Part shown: positions 6,706 to 10,455 of the stretch, piece by piece
How the letters are laid out: each line of letters starts with the position of its first letter
Position numbering within the stretch: position 1 is the stretch's first letter
From: Saprospiraceae bacterium
GTDB lineage: Bacteria; Bacteroidota; Bacteroidia; Chitinophagales; Saprospiraceae
DNA length: 10,455 bases
Assembly: GCA_014379065.1 (NCBI GenBank)
Contig: JACMMM010000023.1
Span: 1 to 10,455, forward strand
Direction of reading: 5' to 3'
Program-made: the position numbers and the translations under genes
The notes under the pieces: generated by a model
Database searches by the model: none
Told to the model about the DNA's origin: nothing
The model's input: only the letters and a program-made list of their open reading frames with translations

Positions 6706-7269
6706 ATGCTCGAACGTTTATCCCACCCTTGGCACTGGTCTGTAGCCGGGGTATTCATTGGCCTAATTGTGCCGGCACTTCTGATTATTGGCAACAAACA
6801 CTTTGGCATTTCCTCCAGCCTTCGGCATATCTGCGCGGCTTGTTTGCCCGCCCGAATCCCGTTTTTTCACTACGATTGGAAAAAAGAAATGTGGAGTTTC
6901 TTTTTCGTGGGGGGCATCTTAGCGGGGGCTGTTTTGGCAACCGTTTTTTTGCAAAACCCTGCGCCCATTGAAGTCGCTCCCACGCTCAAAAGCGATCTCG
7001 CCGGCTATGGAGTCACTCACATTGATGGCTTACTGCCCACGGATTTGTTTTCCTTTGAAAGCCTGTTTACACTACGCGGATTTTTGCTGATGGTACTAGG
7101 CGGATTTTTGGTGGGTTTCGGCACACGCTACGCAGGCGGCTGCACCTCTGGACATGCCATCATGGGCTTGTCAAACTTACAATGGCCTTCGCTGATCGCC
7201 ACCATTTCATTTATGGTCGGCGGCTTTTTAATGACCAATCTCCTCCTTCCGTTTATCCTCCAACTTTAA
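6706..7269 (+). CDS. YeeE/YedE family membrane protein (first half of a split pair)
   Basis: The protein has 187 residues. Membrane segments lie at about 12-30, 64-82, 126-143 and 160-183. The family signature RYAGGCTSGHAIMGL is at 141-155, with Cys146 the conserved cysteine. Full-length YeeE/YedE proteins (thiosulfate uptake, TsuA) are about twice this size; in many Bacteroidota and Proteobacteria the protein is encoded as two half-size genes, as here. The likely role is passage of thiosulfate or another sulfur species across the inner membrane. A TTG-started extension to 6655 is possible, but ATG at 6706 gives the usual N-terminus. The stop is 6 bp before the partner gene, which indicates an operon. 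An extra CAAC pair at 43-46 is notable. The gene is divergent from the response regulator. No clear -7 box was found in 6560-6705. Confidence 0.88.
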   Translation: MLERLSHPWHWSVAGVFIGLIVPALLIIGNKHFGISSSLRHICAACLPARIPFFHYDWKKEMWSFFFVGGILAGAVLATVFLQNPAPIEVAPTLKSDLAGYGVTHIDGLLPTDLFSFESLFTLRGFLLMVLGGFLVGFGTRYAGGCTSGHAIMGLSNLQWPSLIATISFMVGGFLMTNLLLPFILQL

Positions 7270-7275
7270 CCAAAC

Positions 7276-7797
7276 ATGACAAATTCCAATACACAAAATT
7301 TTACCTCAACCGTACCGGATACAGACTTTGAGGTGCGCTCGCTGGATGCAATGTGCATGAATGAATCTGAGCTGGTGCATCCGTGGTGGTACAACTTTAA
7401 ATACGCGCTCGTGGGACTCTTGTTCGGCGTAGTGTTCATCAAAGCCGAGATCATTTCGTGGTATCGTATTCAGGAAATGTTTCGGCTTGAATCCTTCCAC
7501 ATGTACGGCGTGATAGGGACTGCCGTGGCGGTAGGCGCATTGTCCGTTTTTTTGATTAAAAAGATGAAAATCAAGACGATATACGGAGAAGCCATAAATT
7601 TTCACGCTAAAAAATTCAACAAAGGGCAGATATATGGCGGCCTGCTGTTCGGTTTCGGCTGGGCTATGACAGGGGCTTGCCCTGGGCCGCTGTTTGCTCA
7701 AATCGGCACAGGGGTGCTGGTCACGGTGGTTACCTTGTTAAGTGCGGTGGCGGGAACTTGGGTGTATGGGTATTTTAGGGAGCGGTTGCCACATTGA
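7276..7797 (+). CDS. YeeE/YedE (DUF6691-type) membrane protein, second half of the pair
   Basis: The protein has 173 residues. An N-terminal soluble stretch of about 40 residues holds Cys27. Membrane segments follow at about 42-60, 74-95, 118-137 and 144-165. The signature FGFGWAMTGACPGPLFAQIG (125-144) with Cys135 corresponds to the second conserved cysteine block of YeeE/YedE proteins. With the preceding gene it would form the complete transporter-like unit. Spacing is 6 bp and both are on the same strand, so translation is probably coupled. The N-terminal 40 residues are longer than the bare membrane core and may be a family extension. The substrate (thiosulfate or a related sulfur compound) is inferred from the family. 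Confidence 0.87.
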   Translation: MTNSNTQNFTSTVPDTDFEVRSLDAMCMNESELVHPWWYNFKYALVGLLFGVVFIKAEIISWYRIQEMFRLESFHMYGVIGTAVAVGALSVFLIKKMKIKTIYGEAINFHAKKFNKGQIYGGLLFGFGWAMTGACPGPLFAQIGTGVLVTVVTLLSAVAGTWVYGYFRERLPH

Positions 7798-7803
7798 ATT
7801 TTA

Positions 7804-7883
7804 TTTTACCCGCCGTAGCCGTAGGCGAAGGAGGGGCGTCATTTTTACCCGCCGACGCCGTAGGCGAAGGAGGGGATCGTCAT
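7804..7883. repeat. two tandem copies (A, B) of the palindromic interspersed repeat
   Basis: Copies at 7804-7842 and 7843-7883 share TTTTACCCGCCG, a central GCCGTAGGCGAAGGAGGGG and a trailing CGTCAT. They are the same family as copy C at 5830-5869. They fill most of the gap between the second YeeE gene and the DsrE gene. The stem arms have partly decayed. No T tract follows, so any effect on transcription is doubtful. Confidence 0.7.
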
Positions 7884-7933
7884 TGTTTCATCCTGCGCCT
7901 TGACAATGAATTCAGGGCTACAACATTTCAATC

Positions 7934-8362
7934 ATGAAATTTTCATTGCTTTCATTGTTCATCAGCCTTCTGGCCATTTCATCCCTTGTTGGGCAAACTA
8001 CAGCTGTAGTTGACAACACCCCCTACAAAATCGTCATCCAACTCACCAGTGCCGACACAGCCGTGCAGCACGGCCTCATCAAACAAATCCATAACGCCCT
8101 CACCGCTGCGCCTAAATCAAAAATCGAAGTGGTATGCCACAGCAACGGCCTCTTCTTTTTAGTGACAGCGAAATCTGACAAAGCAGATGAAATCCGCAAA
8201 TTGAAAGCGCAAGGTGTTGTTTTTGCAGCGTGCGAAAACAGCATGCGTAGCCACAAAGTCAAACGAGAAGAACTGCTACCTGAAGCCATCACGGTGCCTG
8301 CCGGCGTCATTGAAATTGTAAAAAAACAGCGCAAGCACTGGGCCTACCTCAAAGCAGGGTAG
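7934..8362 (+). CDS. exported DsrE-family protein
   Basis: The protein has 142 residues. A signal peptide covers 1-21 (MKFSLLSLFISLLAISSLVG, then Q), so it should be periplasmic. The rest is one DsrE/F-like domain: strand YKIVIQLTSAD (31-41), helix with HGLIKQIHNAL, strand IEVVCHSNGLFFLV (64-77, Cys68), then GVVFAACENSM (94-104, Cys100) and a C-terminal part with LLPEAITVPAGVIEIVKKQ ending WAYLKAG. DsrE proteins take part in sulfur-carrier or sulfur-oxidation chemistry. Both cysteines here sit at the domain's usual conserved places. Its position behind two YeeE/YedE genes supports a shared sulfur role, although 136 bp with repeats separates them and co-transcription is not assured. The start is the Met of the signal peptide. 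No clear promoter is visible. Confidence 0.85.
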   Translation: MKFSLLSLFISLLAISSLVGQTTAVVDNTPYKIVIQLTSADTAVQHGLIKQIHNALTAAPKSKIEVVCHSNGLFFLVTAKSDKADEIRKLKAQGVVFAACENSMRSHKVKREELLPEAITVPAGVIEIVKKQRKHWAYLKAG

Positions 8363-8369
8363 GGGGAAG

Positions 8370-8398
8370 ATTCGTGCAAATTCGTGTAATTAGTGGCT
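8370..8398 (+). repeat. short direct repeat ATTCGTGCAAATTCGTGTAA
   Basis: Two adjoining copies of ATTCGTG(C/T)AA are followed by TTAGTGGC. This phrase resembles short interspersed sequences seen in other Bacteroidota genomes, from memory. It lies just after the DsrE stop codon. No function is assigned. Confidence 0.3.
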
Positions 8399-8467
8399 AC
8401 CTAACAGCCCGAAAAAAATCTTCAAAAAAATAACTCAATTTGTTTTATTAATTCCAACAATCTGTTT

Positions 8468-8475
8468 TAAATTTG
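8468..8475 (+). promoter_or_regulatory. candidate -7 box TAAATTTG for the glucosaminidase-fold gene
   Basis: An exact TAnnTTTG match lies about 92 bp before the ATG at 8567. A TTTG at 8439-8442 could be the -33 element, but its spacing (25 bp) is a few bases longer than usual. The surrounding gap (8363-8566) is AT-rich and has no other evident feature apart from the short repeat at 8370-8398. Confidence 0.4.
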
Positions 8476-8566
8476 CCCTTAGAAAACGCTTAACTGCCCG
8501 GATGGATTTTGATAAAAACTTGATTCTCAAGAATCTAAAACAAAAATCTACAAAATCTCCTCGGCT

Positions 8567-9217
8567 ATGAACTGGAATTTTATTAAAACAAATTGGTTTT
8601 ATTTGGCCTTGGGTTTGCTGCTGGTACTCTACACCATCCGCAAATTTCCAAGCCTCAACCCATTTGACGCTACCAACAAAAATGCACAACCCGAGAAAGT
8701 CACAGAGGGTAAAGGCGCTCGAAAAGGCGGCGCTGCTCTATTAGGGTTTGTGCCAGAAACGCCCAAAGAGCGTCCGCCAGAAATGGACGATGTGGATGCT
8801 TCAAAAGCTGAAGCATTCCTTAAACGCTTTGCAAATGTGGCGCTCAGCGAACACAAAAAATTTGGCACGCCCGCTTCCGTCATCCTCGCCTGTGCGTATG
8901 TAAACAGTCAAGCTGGGCAACGCGAAACGGCCACCGCTGCCAACAACTTTTTCGCGCTGCCCTGCTCCCAAGGTTGGGAAGGCGAAACAGTACAAATGGG
9001 TGGGAAATGTGTGCGCAAATACGAATCTGCCTGGGCGAGTTTCCGGGATTTCAGCATCTACCTGAGCAGTCAGGAGTGGTTTGGCTCGCTCAAAAAGTCC
9101 GCCGGGAAAGACGGAAGGAAATGGGCCGAAAAACTTGGAAGTGAGGGTGTAGCCAATGCCAAGGTCATGCAAAAGGTGATGGAAGCCTACCGTCTTCATG
9201 AATTAGATGAGCAGTAA
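8567..9217 (+). CDS. membrane-anchored GH73-type glucosaminidase-fold protein, catalytic Glu replaced
   Basis: The protein has 216 residues. One N-terminal membrane helix spans about 10-26 (FYLALGLLLVLY), followed by a charged, Pro/Gly-rich linker (30-78). A glucosaminidase domain (GH73/FlgJ-like) spans about 80-213: ALSEHKKFGTPASVILACAY, then NSQAGQRETATAANNFFALP, W-x-G-x-T-V, CVRKYESAWASFRDFSIYL, and a C-terminal helix AKVMQKVMEAYRL. In active members the block reads A-x-A-x-x-E-S-G-x-G, with Glu catalytic; here Asn113 and Gln115 stand at the Glu and Gly places. The rest of the fold, including ANNFFAL and the Tyr-x-Ser-x-W-x-SF-x-D motif, is kept, so it may bind peptidoglycan without cutting it, or use another acid. 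Two cysteines (133, 148) flank the insert loop, perhaps as a disulfide. It stands alone, convergent with the decarboxylase gene. Confidence 0.8.
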   Translation: MNWNFIKTNWFYLALGLLLVLYTIRKFPSLNPFDATNKNAQPEKVTEGKGARKGGAALLGFVPETPKERPPEMDDVDASKAEAFLKRFANVALSEHKKFGTPASVILACAYVNSQAGQRETATAANNFFALPCSQGWEGETVQMGGKCVRKYESAWASFRDFSIYLSSQEWFGSLKKSAGKDGRKWAEKLGSEGVANAKVMQKVMEAYRLHELDEQ

Positions 9218-9252
9218 AGATCGGATTGATCCCCGACTCAAACTATTAATCC

Positions 9253-9406
9253 AACCGCGTAGCGGTGACATTATAGTAGCACCAGCGTTAGGTTTTTTTA
9301 GAACCGCGTAGCGGTGGCATTATTACGCCGTCAAAATGTCACCGCTATGCGGTTTTTTACCCTTCGCGCTATCGTGCTACTACCAAAATGTCACCGCTAC
9401 GCGGTT
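9253..9406. repeat. nested inverted array of four ACCGCGTAGCGGTGACAT units
   Basis: Two forward units (9253-9273, 9302-9322) face two reverse units (9335-9354, 9387-9406). Each unit is itself a small palindrome (ACCGC-GTA-GCGGT). The outer pair is extended by matching arms TAGTAGCAC (9275-9283) and GTGCTACTA (9374-9382), so the whole 154 bp can fold as a nested cruciform or cloverleaf. It lies between convergent genes, and the units followed by T runs could end transcripts from both sides. The pattern fits REP/BIME-type elements. Confidence 0.8.
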
Positions 9407-9430
9407 TTGTTTGAAATGTAATATCCCAAT

Positions 9431-10455
9431 TCAGATCTCTATCGATTGCCCAATCCGCACGACGGCCTCTATCAATGCTTCAAAATCTGCTTTTTTACTT
9501 CGGTGGTTCACATTGGCTACACGAATGGCGTAACGACCGTCGAGGATGGCATAAGAGGGTGCTGCCACGCCCTCTTCGTGTAGCCGCATTAGGATTTCCT
9601 TGTTGAGGGCATTCAGGTCAATTCCTTTGGCCTGAACTGGGAGGTATCGAAAACAAACCACGTTCATCGTTACAGGGGCTAACAATTCAAGCTGGGCGTT
9701 TTGTTTTACAAGGCTTTCGAGATAAAAGGCTTGCGCGATGTTTTGCCGGATCATTCGCGCAAATTTCTCGATGCCGTGCTCCTTGAGCGACATCCAAATT
9801 TTCAGGGCTTTGAAGCCGCGCGACAGTTCAAAACCCCAGTTGGTGATCGGATCAGGCCCGCCCGCCAAACCTCGTTCGTGGCTCAACAGATAGTTGGGCT
9901 GCAAAGCAAAAGCACTGCGGTGCGCCTCCCGGTCTTTTACCAAAAGGCAACCCACTTCGTAGGGTAGGCACATCCACTTATGCAAGTCAAAAGCTACGCT
10001 GTCGGCTTTTTCAATCGCAGCAAGGGCAGCTTGGTATTCTGGCACCAATTTCGCCAACGCGCCAAATGCTCCGTCAATGTGAAACCAAAGGTTCTCCGCG
10101 CGGCAAACGGCCAGGATTTCATCCAAGGGGTCAATGGCACCCGTGGCTACGGTGCCAGCATTGCCGACAATGCAAAAGGGTTGCATCCCACTGGCGCGGT
10201 CCTGGGCAATCATTTCCTTTAAATGATTGATATCCATACGATAATCCGCCCCAACGCGTACTTTACGTAGCGCTTGAGCACCCAATCCCGCTATCTCGAC
10301 CGCTTTTTGCAAGCAACTATGGGTTTCACTGGAAGCATACAATACCAATTGGCCAGATTCGCTCCGCAGGCCTCCATTCCGAATATTTTTTGAACCAAAT
10401 GCATTTCGCGCAATCACGATGGCCGTGATGTTTGCCATGGAGCCGCCGCTTAACA
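9431..10455 (-). CDS. group II pyridoxal-phosphate decarboxylase (aromatic amino acid/glutamate decarboxylase-like), N-terminus outside window
   Basis: The frame runs off the right edge, so the start is missing; about 340 residues are seen and full-length members have about 470-510. The visible part begins LSGGSMANITA, a mid-protein motif of the family, so the Met at 10438 is internal. Counting from that Met: His40 (SSETHSC, cofactor stacking), NAGTVATGAIDPLDE (93-107), Asp122 in WFHIDGAFGAL (pyridine-nitrogen contact), and Lys154 in DLHKWMCLPYEVG (Schiff-base lysine). The C-terminal domain is complete (for example IRVANVNHRS). All catalytic residues are present, so it should be an active amino-acid decarboxylase. 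The substrate cannot be fixed from this part; DOPA/tryptophan-type or other group II substrates are possible. The gene ends 25 bp from the inverted-repeat array, which may serve as its terminator. Confidence 0.92.
   Translation of the reverse strand, partial: LSGGSMANITAIVIARNAFGSKNIRNGGLRSESGQLVLYASSETHSCLQKAVEIAGLGAQALRKVRVGADYRMDINHLKEMIAQDRASGMQPFCIVGNAGTVATGAIDPLDEILAVCRAENLWFHIDGAFGALAKLVPEYQAALAAIEKADSVAFDLHKWMCLPYEVGCLLVKDREAHRSAFALQPNYLLSHERGLAGGPDPITNWGFELSRGFKALKIWMSLKEHGIEKFARMIRQNIAQAFYLESLVKQNAQLELLAPVTMNVVCFRYLPVQAKGIDLNALNKEILMRLHEEGVAAPSYAILDGRYAIRVANVNHRSKKADFEALIEAVVRIGQSIEI

Noticed and set aside
9253..9406. CRISPR array
   Set aside because: The repeats are inverted relative to each other, about 20 bp long, unevenly spaced, and no cas gene is nearby.

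Overview
The window looks like a chromosomal segment of a Bacteroidota bacterium, probably from the Saprospiria (Haliscomenobacter/Lewinella-like); the class-level guess is inference. Support comes from a propeller-sensor histidine kinase with a Y_Y_Y domain, a split YeeE/YedE pair, several matches to the Bacteroidota -7 promoter box TAnnTTTG, weak ribosome binding sites, and many small palindromic interspersed repeats. No tRNA, rRNA, CRISPR array, transposase or phage gene was recognised.

Left part (1-2154): a short secreted AbfB (CBM42-like) protein is cut off near the left edge at a GC-rich junction. Upstream of it, on the same (minus) strand, lies a secreted protein built from two copies of a small domain. 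A UPF0158 gene follows on the plus strand. Middle (2155-6560): a minus-strand cluster in the order NarL/FixJ-type response regulator, unknown 199-residue protein, then a large periplasmic-propeller histidine kinase. Right part (6560-9252), plus strand: a sulfur-handling group of two half-size YeeE/YedE membrane proteins and an exported DsrE-like protein, then a membrane-anchored GH73-type glucosaminidase-fold protein that lacks the expected catalytic glutamate. A nested inverted-repeat cluster (9253-9406) separates it from a convergent, incomplete group II PLP decarboxylase that runs off the right edge.

The most interesting signal is regulatory. A 16-bp palindrome, CCACAT-N4-ATGTGG, occurs three times (536-551, 1628-1643, 6544-6559). 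Each time it is followed on the minus strand, after exactly 23 bp, by a Bacteroidota -7 box of the form (T/G)ACCTTTG. This places the palindrome at about -42, the usual position of an activator that replaces the -33 box. The three promoters face the AbfB gene, the duplicated-domain secreted protein and the response regulator itself. The simplest model is a local regulon: the kinase and regulator sense an outside signal, the regulator activates its own operon and two secreted-protein genes through this palindrome, and its own message starts at or very near the ATG. The binding protein is inferred, not shown.
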